From Apostichopus japonicus (lineage: Eukaryota > Echinodermata > Holothuroidea > Aspidochirotida > Stichopodidae), in NCBI RefSeq assembly GCF_037975245.1, contig NC_092561.1, positions 16,993,001-17,057,000 of the forward strand: 64,000 nucleotides of DNA, in the 5' to 3' direction. The notes beneath the pieces are model-generated. The model saw only the letters and a list, made by a program, of their open reading frames with translations. It had not been told where the DNA came from and made no database searches. The first letter of the stretch is position 1. Each line of letters opens with the position of its first letter. Of the stretch, positions 13,701 through 24,506 are shown piece after piece. The translations under genes were made by a program, and so were the position numbers.

Positions 13701-14451
13701 AATGCAGTGATTCATAGGACAATTAATTATATTACCCCATTGGGAGCATCAAATACTTTTCACAATTGACTGAAATTGATCTCCCAGTTACAACCATGAG
13801 GACTTACTTTGAGAACTAAAAAAATTAAAATGAATATACAACAACTTAAATGATACACAGCTTTAAGCTCCCTTCAAATTTCTGTAAAACCAATTATGTT
13901 TGAATTCTGGAAAAGTTATGCAGGCCTACTGTACATACAGCTCAGCTTGTACATGTAGTTTCAATGTCAGCTGGCATTGATATTCAGCATGAGTAGCGTG
14001 AGTGTTCTTGCATTGGTACTGCTTGCTGCTATTATTAAAGGAAGCAGGGACACAATTTTCTACAAAATGAGCCCTCGGTTCTCTTTGGATGTACAGAGGT
14101 AAACTAGGCTATGAAGCTCTATTACGAAAACATGATAGGTCTAGCCTCTGTACTGACAATTAGTTTAAAAAAGAGGTAGCAAACTGTAGCATTGATTCAA
14201 GTTTAGAGTGAAATGAACATTTTAAATTACTAAATAATCCTGACAATCCTACCAAGGGAGACAGCAAAGATTGTGCCTCCCATATACAGCATTTGCAGCT
14301 TGTCAGTGGGTGAAACTATCATGAATATTAATTATAATGTGCAAGTAAAGTTACAAACTGTATCTGTGACATTAATACCAGATGTACTTACCTCAGTTGA
14401 ATTCAAATCACCATTTTGCACCACATCTGATACTGTTGGAACTATAGACAT
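7527..14451 (-). CDS. Five-exon gene: type II membrane protein with a SEA-like ectodomain
   Basis: Coding exons on the minus strand are 14451-14392, 10231-10042, 9363-9245, 8729-8659 and 7707-7527. All junctions are GT-AG and all phases agree, giving 621 bases (206 residues plus TGA). Exon 1 begins ATGTCTATAG and ends at a strong donor (GAG/gtaagtac). Residues about 1-58 are polar and cytosolic. A hydrophobic segment follows at about 60-83 (NIVVCIITCLVIAS then IISVIIVLL). The rest is an ectodomain of about 120 residues with two N-glycosylation sequons (NIT, NST). Its order of beta and helical segments resembles a SEA domain (FQRA..LYNQS..F..VYVETIVLDLE, then NVEITVFMIF). The GS autocleavage site of mucin-type SEA domains is absent (RRPNVEI instead). 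The tail-membrane-SEA order is that of type II transmembrane serine proteases, but here the frame stops after the SEA-like part with no protease. The ATG at 10225 is an alternative start if exon 1 is not used. Introns carry a MITE, a SINE, a poly-T run and two minisatellites. Confidence 0.72.
7859..8142. mobile_element. Small hAT-type MITE inside the last intron of the SEA-like gene
   Basis: Ends are CAGGGGTGCCAG and CTGGCATCCCTG, a 12-base inverted repeat with one mismatch. TACCTA directly flanks both ends (7853-7858 and 8143-8148), with weaker agreement beyond, as in a partly diverged 8-bp duplication. The interior holds the palindrome-rich 'attccggcaatagccggaattccgg'. There is no transposase. 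Confidence 0.6.
8620..8645. repeat. Short GATGAT/AATAAT microsatellite
   Basis: A short purine-rich run (gatgatgataataataataa) next to the fourth coding exon of the SEA-like gene. It is simple sequence only. Confidence 0.5.
9650..9943 (+). mobile_element. tRNA-derived SINE, copy 1
   Basis: About 290 bp closely matching the minus-strand copy at 47947-48258. It has a B-box-like GTTCGATTCCC at about 9709, then 'ccgggtcatagtaaggtggg', a conserved body ('catccaagagcaatctacggttttc', 'gaagccacccgac') and a 3' tail of (ATT)n at about 9926-9942. The 5' tRNA half is truncated and diverged compared with the other copy, so this one is older. It lies in an intron of the SEA-like gene, opposite to the gene's strand. 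Confidence 0.8.
10738..10790. repeat. Poly-T run of about 50 bases
   Basis: An uninterrupted T tract. On the minus strand it is a poly-A, which could be the tail of a retroposed copy. The sequence on either side shows no recognisable retroelement. Confidence 0.85.
11640..12310. repeat. Intronic minisatellite, unit about 55-65 bp, roughly ten copies
   Basis: Variable-length units carry the conserved block 'ccatgtggtaggatagtaggacagtatcccagtgttaagtgggtacttagcacatatcagc'. Copies differ by a small TAGGATAG duplication. The array lies in intron 1 of the SEA-like gene. Confidence 0.85.
12707..12971. repeat. Three tandem copies of a unit of about 92 bp
   Basis: Units begin 'gctaggactgtaggaacatgta.ggagtggtacc' and contain 'cctaggggataattacgtcactaggc'. 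Copies one and two are almost identical and copy three is diverged. The array lies in intron 1 of the SEA-like gene. Confidence 0.85.
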
Positions 14452-14640
14452 TCTCTCATATGATCAAAACACGATTCGTGGAAAAGAATCAACTGGGTCG
14501 GAGAAAACAAAAATGAATTATTTCTAAACATACATGATGTTCGCAGGAACTACAACTTAGTCCCTAGGCAAGGCCTACCTAGGTCAGTACTCTAACAGCA
14601 AATTAACAAACACCATATGTAACGGTCCAACTGTTTATAT

Positions 14641-14641
14641 T

Positions 14642-14724
<83 letters not shown>
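14641..14724. repeat. Perfect (TCG)n microsatellite, about 28 units
   Basis: An uninterrupted TCG tract that abuts the left end of the transposon at 14725. Poly-Ser and poly-Asp frames across it are artefacts of the repeat. Confidence 0.95.
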
Positions 14725-14726
<2 letters not shown>

Positions 14727-15975
14727 GGGGCGGCGATCTGTTTCAAATATTGGGGGGGACATTTGCTTGGATGCAGGCGAATTACTATCAAAGCGGAGCG
14801 CCACCATTGGTTGGCGCGCAGCGTACAAGAAAATTTTTGGTTTTGATAGCCCCCCAGATCACTGGAAATGGCACTTCTCGGGCTTGAAAATGACCAACCA
14901 GATGTACACTTTTGCCTGAGAACCAAGTTTTACCTAATAGATTTTTTTCTTCATTCATCATACCTTTTTTACAAGATTGTCACCAGTCACACATCATGTT
15001 CGACCTCATTGCATCTCCTGTGGATCATTGCTTTTGTAGGTAATTCTACGTAACGCCCCTTAATACCCGTCAGCCCCACTTTTCAAGGTTTTAAGCCCAT
15101 TATTTGTTCAGAATTTGAATAATAAATTCACTTCAAAACATACCCATAATGTTGCACAAAATTTAATCTATGGACAACCAATATAGAAAACCCCCCTCAA
15201 CCCCTAACAGACCGGTCAAAATTGCACGAGTAGTGGTAAGTATGATGAAGAATGTTGTTCAAAGAATTTTCGAAAATTCAGACACAGTTAAATTATTGGT
15301 GTAAAAATATTGAAACCTCTTATAACGGCTATTATAAAACTTCGATATCATAGAAAATACCAAAAAAATATGCTCGAGGGGGAGGGCGGTCTCCACCCTT
15401 CACCCCCCCCCCTCCCTTGGCTAAGCACCTGCGGTTAGAAATCTTGTAGGAAACAGGCCAAATGGAAACCCAGTGAACCCATATCGATGTGGATCATATG
15501 TGTGATTGTACGTACTTACACCCATACACAAGATTCCAACCAAATTTAATTACGGATGCGGTCCGTCTAGCTATTCATTTCGAAAAAAAGTAAAAACTAC
15601 TTTCGGTCATATATAGTAACAAATTGTGACACGGTTAAACAGGCGCCTTGTGAGGAATTTGCCAAGGGAGGGGCAAAGCTTGTACCCAGACTATCTAAGC
15701 GTAGCGCCACCATAAGTTGGCGCGAAGCGCAAAATAAAATTTTGGCCGAAAATGCCTCCCAGATTGCTGGAAATGGCACTTCCCAGGCCTTTTAAGTTGC
15801 ATCTAAGCATTTTCTATTTTGAAATTACTAGCGATATCATAAAAAAATACAAAACATATGCTTAAAAAAAAACTATGCCACCAAATATTGGGGGGGATAT
15901 TAGATACTATATCCCCCCAACAAAAATATTGGGGGGGACATGTCCCCCCCGTCCCCCCCATGATCGCCGCCCATG
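14725..15975. mobile_element. hAT-type non-autonomous element, copy 1 (1251 bp)
   Basis: It starts CAGGGGCGGCGATC and ends GATCGCCGCCCATG, the same ends as the sister element at 25873-27105, and it matches that element along its whole length. It sits between (TCG)n on the left and (ATC)n on the right. The expected 8-bp duplication would read gtcgtcgt against atcatcat, which differ only by G/A changes. Segments 14785-14886 and 15690-15790 are diverged direct copies of one ~100-bp module containing the small palindrome GCGCCA..TTGGCGC. No transposase frame is seen. Confidence 0.85.

Positions 15976-16009
<34 letters not shown>
15976..16009. repeat. (ATC)n microsatellite, read as the LINE 3' tail
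   Basis: On the minus strand this is (GAT)n directly after the 3' region of the LINE fragment. Short 3' microsatellite tails are usual for CR1/L2-type LINEs. Confidence 0.8.
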
Positions 16010-17205
16010 ACTTCGATGCTGTTGGCCAAAGGCCATTTCATCGCTCCACAGAAAAAAAACTCCATAAATTAGACTCCAGAAGTTACTGTTGAAAATCAAA
16101 CACTCCAGGTTTATCCTTCCAGAATGAATCAAGCCTCGATTTAAAACAGTTCAAAGAGGGAGAATTAACAACATGTTCTGGCAAAGAATTCCAATAACTA
16201 ATAGATCTCTGCGTAAAATTCTTTTGACGAAGCGAAGTGTTCACTCTAGGTTTAACTAACTTGTAGGAGTGACCCCTCGTAACTGATCCATGTGATCTTA
16301 TAAACAGGTCATGGGTAGAAATTATCAATCCATTCAGATACTTATATACAAACACCATATCACCTCTCAGACGTCTATGTGACAAGCAAAAAAGGTTCAG
16401 TTCTCGGAGTCTCTGTTCATAGGGTAGACTACATAATCCTGGCACTAATTTAGTTGCTCTGCGTTGCACAGATTCTATAGCCTCTGTTTCGCGACGATAA
16501 ATAGGTGACCAAGCTGGCTGACCATACTCCAAAACTGGTCTCACTAAGGCCTTATAAAGAAGCAACACGGTGTCTCTATCTAAATACCTAAAGGTCCTTC
16601 TGATTATTCCTAGAATGCTGTTGGCTTTGGAAACAATTGATGCAACATGCTCCCTAAAATTAAGGCCATTGTCAACAACCACACCAAGGTCCCGCTCTGA
16701 ATTCACAACTTCTAAACTTTGGCTTCCTCCATCATACTTTGGCATAGTGTAATGATAATCCAGATAAGAACAACCGACTCGAAGAACATGACATTTATCC
16801 GGGTGAAAGTGAAGTTGCCAAGTCACCGACCAGTTGTACATATTATCAATGTTATTTTGCAGAACATCACAGTCCCTTAACGAGTGCACAGCTTTATATA
16901 GTTTGGTATCATCCGCAAAAATTTTCACACTACACCCAGCTACGCTAGATGGCAGATCATTAATATACAGAAGGAACAGGATAGGGCCAAGTACACTACC
17001 CTGAGGGATTCCTCTTGTAATGTCAGCCCAGTCGGAAAGACTCCCTTCAACGCACACTCTTTGTTTACGCCTATATAAAAAATTGTCTAATCCACTGTAG
17101 CAAATCACCTGTAATTCCATATGACCTCACCTTCGCCAGCAATCGTTCATGTGGGACCTTGTCGAATGCTTTCATAAAGTCTGTGTAAACAACATCAATA
17201 CCGCA
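16010..17205 (-). pseudogene. 5'-truncated LINE (CR1/jockey-like) reverse transcriptase fragment
   Basis: The minus-strand frame 17120-16083 encodes the C-terminal two thirds of a non-LTR reverse transcriptase. Visible parts are the B motif (GIPQGSVLGPILFLLYIND), the catalytic box FADDTKLY, and the downstream thumb/connection with LLYKALVRPVLEYG and the terminal SYWNSLPEHVV..FKSRLD. The A motif (YTDFMKAFDKVPHERLL) lies in a different frame at about 17120-17197, so a one-base indel in a T run near 17081-17086 breaks the gene. Everything upstream (endonuclease, ORF1) is missing, which is the usual 5' truncation. A short 3' UTR leads into a (GAT)n tail at 16009-15976. The ATG at 17120 is out of the true frame and should not be read as a start. 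Confidence 0.93.
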
Positions 17206-17700
17206 AGGTATTCATGGTTCATATGCCAAATACGGACTAGCTGAAGATGTGCAATTTGATGCCTAGTTTCAAGAAAGTCGCAAAACACAATAGAGCATGA
17301 GCGATAGCCTACCTAACCTCAGGCCTAAACTTTAGTACTGTACTGTACTTTAGGCCTAGGCCTAGTTATAGTATGACTGACTGAGTATGACGTTACAGAA
17401 GGTTACAAACGAAACGTCGTTCCTCGATCCTGTACTTTGTTCATCTAATTTCGTACCCACAGTTTCCTGTTGAATTACCTTGTACGAAATAACTTACCAG
17501 TGTATTCACGATTGCAAAAGTTTTGTATACTAACTGAAGCAAAATATGCGGAGGCCCGTCTACGCCATACCTAGGATATTCCGTATCACAATTTCTATGG
17601 TCACTGCACTCTACGCCCTGTAGCACAGACTATAGTACTTCACTTCCAGTGGCCATTCCGAATCTAGCAGACAACAGCCACTAGTACGGAACCGTAGAAA
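17206..17700. other. Intergenic DNA, no feature seen
   Basis: No supported gene. Short self-similar runs such as 'taggcctaggcctag' occur. Confidence 0.4.
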
Positions 17701-17702
17701 GG

Positions 17703-17840
17703 ACATGTAAATTTATTTATTTATTTGTTTTATCGCCAAGTGGGAAAGGAAGTCTCCTATAAAGTCTTAAAAAGACTTAACAAAGCAGGAGACTCCCTGG
17801 AAGAAAAGGAAAAAATGTACAAATATAAATAATACAGTAT
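17703..17840 (-). mobile_element. Probable 3' end of an unidentified retroelement with an (AAAT)n tail
   Basis: On the minus strand the sequence ends in 'cccacttggcgataaaac' followed by four AAAT units. It contains a hairpin-forming pair (GGAGTCTCCTG..and..AGGAGACTTCC around an AAGTCTTTTTAAGACTT core). This layout is common at LINE or SINE 3' ends, but no coding part is left to identify it. Confidence 0.35.
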
Positions 17841-18281
17841 ATACATAAAATTAAATATGCAGTAATAATAACCTAATAATGATGCTGAGATGGATACGTG
17901 AATAGATTATATAATATTAGTACGACTTAATAAATTCCCTTTTCAATGTCTGTCAAAATGAAAAGAAGTTGAAAATTAACGATTTGTCCTGACGCGTGAA
18001 CTTGCCATGATGACAAAAATGTGAAAAAAATGAACGTTTTGACGACATCATAAATACCAAAAACCTGAAAATGACCGAATTGCACCATTCCAAATATGGT
18101 TTAATGTCATACAGTCAATTTCTAGATATTCTCTATTTTGACAAAACGCCAATTTTCAAAATTGTCGACATTTTGACGAGTTAATGTATCTCGAAAAACA
18201 TCAATTATCAGATTATTGCCACTTTGATGAGTTGGTACTATGCAGACAAAACGTCAGTTTTCATTTTTTTGCCATTTTGAC

Positions 18282-19716
18282 TAGGGATGCACCGGATATC
18301 CGGTCCGGCCGGACTATCCGGCCGGATAGTGAGAAATTATCCGGTTCCGGTTCCGGCCGGATATTTTTCAAAATCCGGCCGGATCTTTTTGAAAATCTGC
18401 CCGGATCTTTTTCAAAATCTGGCCAGAATTTTTCCTTAAATAGTGTTGGTATTAACTTAAATCAATGTAACCTATTTCCAAAAATTAATAAAAACATTCA
18501 AAGTAAGGAAAATTAGGTTTAACATGTTTAATTTAATTTTCTCAATGGTCTGACCCACTGTTTCTAAAGATCAACCAAAATAATACAACTACTGTAATAA
18601 TATGAAGCTACAACAAATACAGTTTGCAGTGAAATCATTTCTTGCAGCCTTCATCAGTGTAATATTGTTCAGTTAAAATAGACCATTCATATACTTATCA
18701 GTCAAAATACTGTTCCATTGAATCTTTGCTTTCCCATTATTGTTGGCATTCATGTTTTCTCTGAATTTTTATGTGTGAAACAATCTCTTAATGGTCAGAG
18801 AGAAACACTTGCATGAAATGAAATGTTCAAAATCCAAACATGTGCATTAGGACCTTAAGAAGTCAAAACAATGGATCTTTTTGTGGACCACTTCAGTCCA
18901 TTTCCTGTCTAGAAGCTGTCAATTGTTACTCATTGTTTGTGGTCATGGCAATATGCAAATTGTAATCTTGGCACTTTTATAAATAGATGAAGCAATGGAC
19001 TAGAAGAGTTTCCACCAAATGGGGTGCCAGTCACAGAAAAAACAGTATCTAATTTTCTCACAGAAACAGATATCTCTTGTCACCATGAAAGTTCCTAAAA
19101 GTTCATGAAAAACATAAATCATTAAGTGTTCGAATGAACATTTAATTCCATTTTAAAGGATAGATAAAAGATAGATAAGAATTTTCTTCCACTTCTGGAA
19201 AGATGCAATGCTTTTTTTTTTTTTTTACAGATAATATTGCAGTGTAAAAATTTGTTACCAAATAATGAATAATAAAAGACAATTCTGCAGTAAATCCTGA
19301 TAGTAGTGTTACTACAACAATTAAATAATCTTTTTATTCAGTATAAAGTATGAGATTTGTGAAATGTAGCTTCCCGTTTATAACCAAACTTCATAGGTAG
19401 TATGCAGTATTTTTCCAGCAAACAAATTTACATACTGTATCAAGCTTGTCAACAATTATATTGTAGTTATTTTATTAAAGAATGTAGATTACACCACTTC
19501 AAGTCATATTTAATCTGATAAATGGGGTCTTAATTTCACCTTCTTTATAATATGCGTATACCTCACCTAAGATTTGCTCCTTGTTTCATACTTCTACTTC
19601 TTATTAATGATTTTCTTTTGTGTAATGAAAAAATCCGGTTCCGGCCGGATTTCATGTACTATCCGGCAAAATCCGGTTCCGGCCGGATCCAAAAATTTGG
19701 ATCCGGTGCATCCCTA
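18282..19716. mobile_element. hAT-type non-autonomous element (1435 bp) with CCGGCCGGAT subterminal repeats
   Basis: It starts TAGGGATGCACCGGAT and ends ATCCGGTGCATCCCTA, a perfect 16-base inverted repeat. The exact 8-bp duplication ATTTTGAC lies at 18274-18281 and 19717-19724. TAGGG..-type ends with 8-bp duplications are known for hAT. Both ends carry clusters of CCGGCCGGAT and CCGGTTCCGG (18295-18420, 19630-19700), likely transposase-binding sites. The AT-rich interior encodes no transposase that I can see. Confidence 0.93.
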
Positions 19717-19724
19717 ATTTTGAC

Positions 19725-21620
19725 AGAGTTTTGTAATTTTGACGAATTGTTGCATTTCATCAAAACGCGAATGCGATATGTCTCTTCTACGCTTCCGTAC
19801 ACAAGTCGTTTTACGAGGACACTGGCAGCAGACTAACAAATACTAAATAGGACATAACATCAACGTAAACTGGTGTGGCCGTATGGAACGCAATGTTCCA
19901 TACGGCTGGACGTTTGTTGGAGGATAAAATAAATTAATCTAAACCTCTGAGGAAACTGAATTTCATTCCAAAATATATTTTTTTCCCTTGAAAATTAATT
20001 TACGTAGCTGAAATTACACCACATCATAAATGGCACCATGTCCTACAGTACATCTTATATATAGTGAAATGATGTTAATTGCTTCCAAAAGGGTACATGA
20101 TATGGACGTAAACTAAGTTGTATCAAACGTTTGAGATAAAACGGGGGAATTTGCGAAAAACAAAAGTTTGAATTAGACCATACTGAACTTTTATCTTCGA
20201 GATGATACTTAATGTTTTAAGATAATATTGGTCTGATACGGGACTCGAAATGGGATATGAAATATTCACAATATTTAGATTAGGAGTAGGGGGGGGGGGG
20301 GGGTAGAGGGTTGGGATTCGGGTAGAATTTGACAAAAACAAGTTTTGAAGAGGAAAGTGGAATGAAAGGCATCTACCAGTAGGCCAAATACTAACGGTAA
20401 GCTGAGTAGCCTGGTAAAGTTGTCAAAACATATTTCTTACTTGTAACTCAAAATGCTATCAGTTATACAGGGAGTTAAAATGCTTGACTGACCGTGATTT
20501 TATGATTAAGTGTTAAACATAGCAAGATGATTAATTCCATAAAAGTAGGCTTTGCAGCAACATGTTGAACTTCTCACTTATTTGATCTATAAGGAATTGT
20601 CATTTTGTTGCAAATTATAAAACCGAGCAATTAATAACTTGTTGAAAATTGTTACCATGTATTGAAAAGTGTTTAACACTTTGACGGCACCTTATCGCTT
20701 CCATACTGATGAATTACGCTAACAATCAACTACCTGCAGCCTAACTATTTGTAAAGGGAAAGATTGAAAATATTAAACTAGATAAGATTTGGTTATCATT
20801 TGATACTCTACAGATGGTATAGGTCCTAGCACAAAGGTCGTGTATAGTGTGTCTGTATTTCGGTCACGTCGCCTGGACTCACAAATAATCGAAACTATAT
20901 GCGAAAGATACTAGAACGCGATAAGCCGCATTTATTATATTACACTCTCATATGCATGGCCCAAAACTTTTGTCTAATATTGACGCACAAAGGTTGGACT
21001 AAATTGGCTAATATTTGCATCAGGTATAACGGATGTTTCACTTTGTAACACCCACCTATAGCTAACGTAGCCTATACCAAACTTGGACATCAGCAAAGGC
21101 AGATATTAAGATAATACAAAGAATATACACGGTAAGTCTTTAACACCGTCACACAATATAGGGGGGAAAACGATATTTGTTCATTTGCACTTTTCTATAT
21201 AGTTTTTACAACAGACTGGACGCCGTTTGCGTTAAGCAAAATAGGGGGGAAATAGTGTTTATATATAATTGCGTTGTCGTTTTGTCTTCATTGCATAAGT
21301 ATCATAGACATATTACAGTCATAGCAGCTGATTGTGTATAAAGAATAATCTGAACAATTTTCACTCCAACCAAGTAAAGCAATGCCCTGTGTAAAATATG
21401 TGGAGTTATATTGCACCATTTCACTTATAATAATCCATATGCACTTAACCTAGTCACCGTCCAGCCACCCCCCCCCCCGGCCCCACTCTCTTTGAATAGA
21501 TTCTTTACACAACATTGTGTTTAAAGTTCTTCATTTAGCTATACAAGACAGACAGAATTAAAAAATACTCGTAGCCGCTTTTGATACATTAACTGATTTT
21601 TTCCCTTTTGTTATTCAGAG
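19725..21620. other. Upstream region of the TRIM gene
   Basis: No coding exon can be supported. A poly-G run lies at about 20287-20302 and a poly-C run at about 21467-21478. A splice-acceptor-like 'ccttttgttattcag' ends at 21618, two bases before the TRIM start codon, so a 5' UTR intron probably lies here. I could not find its donor. Confidence 0.4.
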
Positions 21621-22823
21621 ATGGCGGACAGTAAGCAAGTGAAGGACCTAAATGATAACTTCCTCCAATGCTCGATATGTATGGACGGCTACAAAAATCC
21701 CCGGATGTTACCATGCATACATAGTTTCTGTTTGAAATGCTTGGAAAAGCGCAACAGTGGTCTGCAAAATCAACCGTTTTCGTGTCCAACATGTCGGAAA
21801 CCGACAACTCTACCAGAAAATGGCGTTAAAGATCTACCGAGGAATTTTCTGTTGGTGAGCCTCATGGAGAGGTTAAACATGGCGGACTCGCCAAGTGCGT
21901 CATCTTCTTTAAGAATTTGTCATTTCTGCCAAGGTAGCGAAGGTATTCAACTATGCCTAGATTGCAAGTTTCATATCTGTTCAACGTGCAAAAAGGTTCA
22001 TGACCAAATACCGGATACCGGAGATCACACCGTAATCCCGATTGACAAACTTGCCGATGCCAAATTCATGACGGAAATACTCGCTACACAAATACCGCGG
22101 TGTCCTGATCACGTGAAGGAGAAACTGCGGTTTTTCTGTACATCGTGTAGTAAGCTTGTTTGTCGAGATTGTACGATCATCGATCACCGTGGTCACGAGT
22201 GCATTGAAGCTGAGAAGAGGTTTGACATTGTCAAGGGGACGTTGGAGGCAGCCCTGAGAGGCAGCGAGGATGAAGCCAAGTCGGTCCGCCAGATTAATGT
22301 CAAAGTCACCGCAGCTACAGAAAATGTTGACAAACACGTCAAAGATGCTAAAAGGGAAGTTGAGGAGCAGTACAACAAATTAAGCCAAAAACTGAAATCC
22401 GACCGAGATGCATTGAAGCACCAGTTGGATGAGATCGGAAGGAAAGAGTGTGTTAGCTTCGTGAAGAGCAAGGATGAAGTTGCAAACTGGATGGATGCGA
22501 CGAAGAACACTCAAACGGTGACGCAAATGATGCTGGAAGCAAATAACCGATGGGGTATGATTGAGATGGAGAAATACATACTTGATGCCTTCAAGAAGTC
22601 TTCCGAAGAGGAGAAGAGTTTGGAGCGGCCGCCGGTTGAACGTAAAAATGTGACCAGATTCAATATCATTACCACACGCAACAATAACGGTGACGGGGCT
22701 GGTAAGGAAGGGTCCGCAATCACGAAACGTAACATGATAGGTACAATGGACTGCGGAATCCGAGCCTCGTCAGGCAAAGCAATCAAAAACTGGAAGTTGA
22801 AGCTTGACGATCGTTACTAACAT
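21621..22823 (+). CDS. TRIM-family RING/B-box/coiled-coil protein (399 aa), likely E3 ubiquitin ligase
   Basis: A single open coding exon. The C3HC4 RING is complete at residues 17-58 (C17, C20, C32, H34, C37, C40, C55, C58). A B-box-1-like zinc site spans about 100-136 (CHFC, CLDC, CSTC, H127, H136). A B-box 2 spans 161-192 (C161, H164, C173, C176, C181, C184, H189, H192). A long charged helix at about 195-310 is the coiled coil that pairs TRIM subunits. The C-terminal ~90 residues are basic and polar with no NHL, filamin, PRY-SPRY or other reading domain, so it is a class V-like or C-terminally short TRIM. RING TRIMs pass ubiquitin from an E2 to substrates in the cytosol or nucleus. The substrate is unknown. 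The start follows an acceptor-like site and reads agATGGCG. Intronless coding is common in expanded invertebrate TRIM sets. I do not assign a symbol because TRIM2/3/32/56-like proteins share this front half. Confidence 0.93.
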
Positions 22824-23263
22824 GCTAAAGTATATGATTATTTAGGGCCTACACATTGAGAGACAGTTTGGTTAAGGCGATTGAATATGTTAGTTATGCG
22901 TAATATAAGAGCAACCACTTTGAAATGTTAAAAAATTACAACTTACCGTAGTAATTAAAGGATTAACTCCCAACTTATTTGAATGGTTTCTCGCATGGAT
23001 ATGGTCTCATGCATTCTTATCAAATTTTTTATTTTCGTTTATGATATTTCAGTTCTGTCACTTTGCTGTTGTTGTTTTTGAAACATAATGTTGACCCTTA
23101 GAGTAATTTACCATGCGTGTTATTATCATGTTCATGGCGGTGACCACTGTGACCGGAAGGCATTGTCACGTGATAGTTTAGATACTGGTTATCTTATATT
23201 AAACCTGAGCCTCGATGGGTATACTATTGCTTGTTTACAGTTTATGATGCATGTTCAAGTAAA

Positions 23264-23269
23264 AATAAA
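23264..23269 (+). terminator. Possible poly(A) signal of the TRIM gene
   Basis: AATAAA about 440 bases after the TRIM stop codon, the first canonical signal I see downstream on this strand. It is a positional inference only. Confidence 0.35.
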
Positions 23270-23273
23270 ATAG

Positions 23274-24156
23274 TCCAATTAAAGAAAAAGCAAATTGTCA
23301 GTTCCAGATATCGAGGGTAGGTGAGAGTAAGGGTGGGGTTGGAAAGGGGAATTCGCCCGACCCTGACCACCATAATCGAAAATACCCGCCGCTGAACGTA
23401 GAATACTTTATATACTGATGATGGGGTCAGTCTGTTAGAGCAGACAAAATCTTCCTTAGCAACGCACCACCGTACTATTAATATCTTTATCTCATGTGGT
23501 GAAGGAGGGACGGGAATAGGGAGGGCGCTAGACCTCTCACAATAACTTATATCACGTTGCGTCGGATCAAATGTCGAATGTCACCATGTAGGAATTAAAC
23601 CAGAAGCCTCTAGCTTCCACATTTTGGATGATTAACAGTAACAAAACCAGACACCAAAACTGCAGTGTGGTTTCGTTGAGGCTACATGAATATTCTTATA
23701 TGAATGTGATATATTAGGCTGTAGGGTATAGCCACGATGAACAACATACCTCATTCTAAGTAATACAGCAAAACACATTGAAATATGACAATCATTATTC
23801 ACATTGGCAGCTGATGATCGACCGAGATGGAAACTTTTCTTATATCAGCATACCAATTGATCTGTACCAAAGACAACAGGCTTCTTCTACTCAACGTGGT
23901 ACACCTACAAGTCGTACATAAAGCCATTCTTAACAATCTAACTAGGCGACAGTTAATTTTCGTAAAAGGCCCCTGGTTATTTCCCCAACGTTACTACATC
24001 CAAACCTGAAGTTTGCACTGAATCTCGAAAAGTGCTAAATATGACTGAAAACTTCAACAACGGAAGCAAAGATATAATACCGAAGATTCACAATGATATC
24101 GCTCTTTCCATGCAGTAGCAACGTTTTGTACTATACAACGTTCATTACACACCTGT
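23274..24156. other. Intergenic DNA, no feature seen
   Basis: No supported gene or repeat. Confidence 0.4.
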
Positions 24157-24333
24157 GTGCATAGGCATGTATGCAGCTACGTACATGGCTACTCTAAAAG
24201 TTACCGACACAATTGTGGACAGTCTATAGACGAAATATCCATCACTTCAGAGGAGGAAGTACATACAGATGGTGAAGATGATGATGATATTGATGAATCT
24301 GATGATAAAGATGATGAAAAAGATGATGAAAAA

Positions 24334-24431
<98 letters not shown>

Positions 24432-24498
24432 TGATGATGATGATGATGATACCGATGATGATGATTACGATGATGACGACGACGATGAATTACAGTGA
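24157..24498 (+). pseudogene. Acidic, Asp-rich reading frame over a GAT/GAC repeat; possible exon relic
   Basis: The frame opens with ordinary-looking sequence (SIDEISITSEEEVHTDGEDD) and then runs into about 70 Asp/Glu residues encoded by (GAT)n and (GAC)n, ending TGA at 24496-24498. A MITE has inserted immediately after (24507-24907). If the MITE and one target copy are left out, the same frame continues past the single TGA for about 50 codons (24908-25066) with low-complexity-free, polar sequence. This may be the relic of an acidic protein interrupted by a transposon. Equally, the frame may be a product of the microsatellite. I see no domain. Confidence 0.25.
24293..24490. repeat. Compound (GAT)n/(GAC)n microsatellite
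   Basis: Blocks of GAT units flank a central block of alternating GATGAC (about 24375-24430), then more GAT. It supports Asp-rich and Met/Thr-rich frames in different phases. Confidence 0.92.
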
Positions 24499-24506
24499 GA
24501 TGTGGC

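Noticed and set aside
14603-14926. Poly-Asp and poly-Ser reading frames
   Set aside because: They arise from the perfect (TCG)n microsatellite and run on into transposon sequence. No coding context.
16570-16752. Plus-strand frame inside the LINE
   Set aside because: Antisense shadow of the reverse-transcriptase frame.
21981-22786. Minus-strand frames under the TRIM gene
   Set aside because: Shadows of a well-supported coding exon. They lack domains and coding bias.
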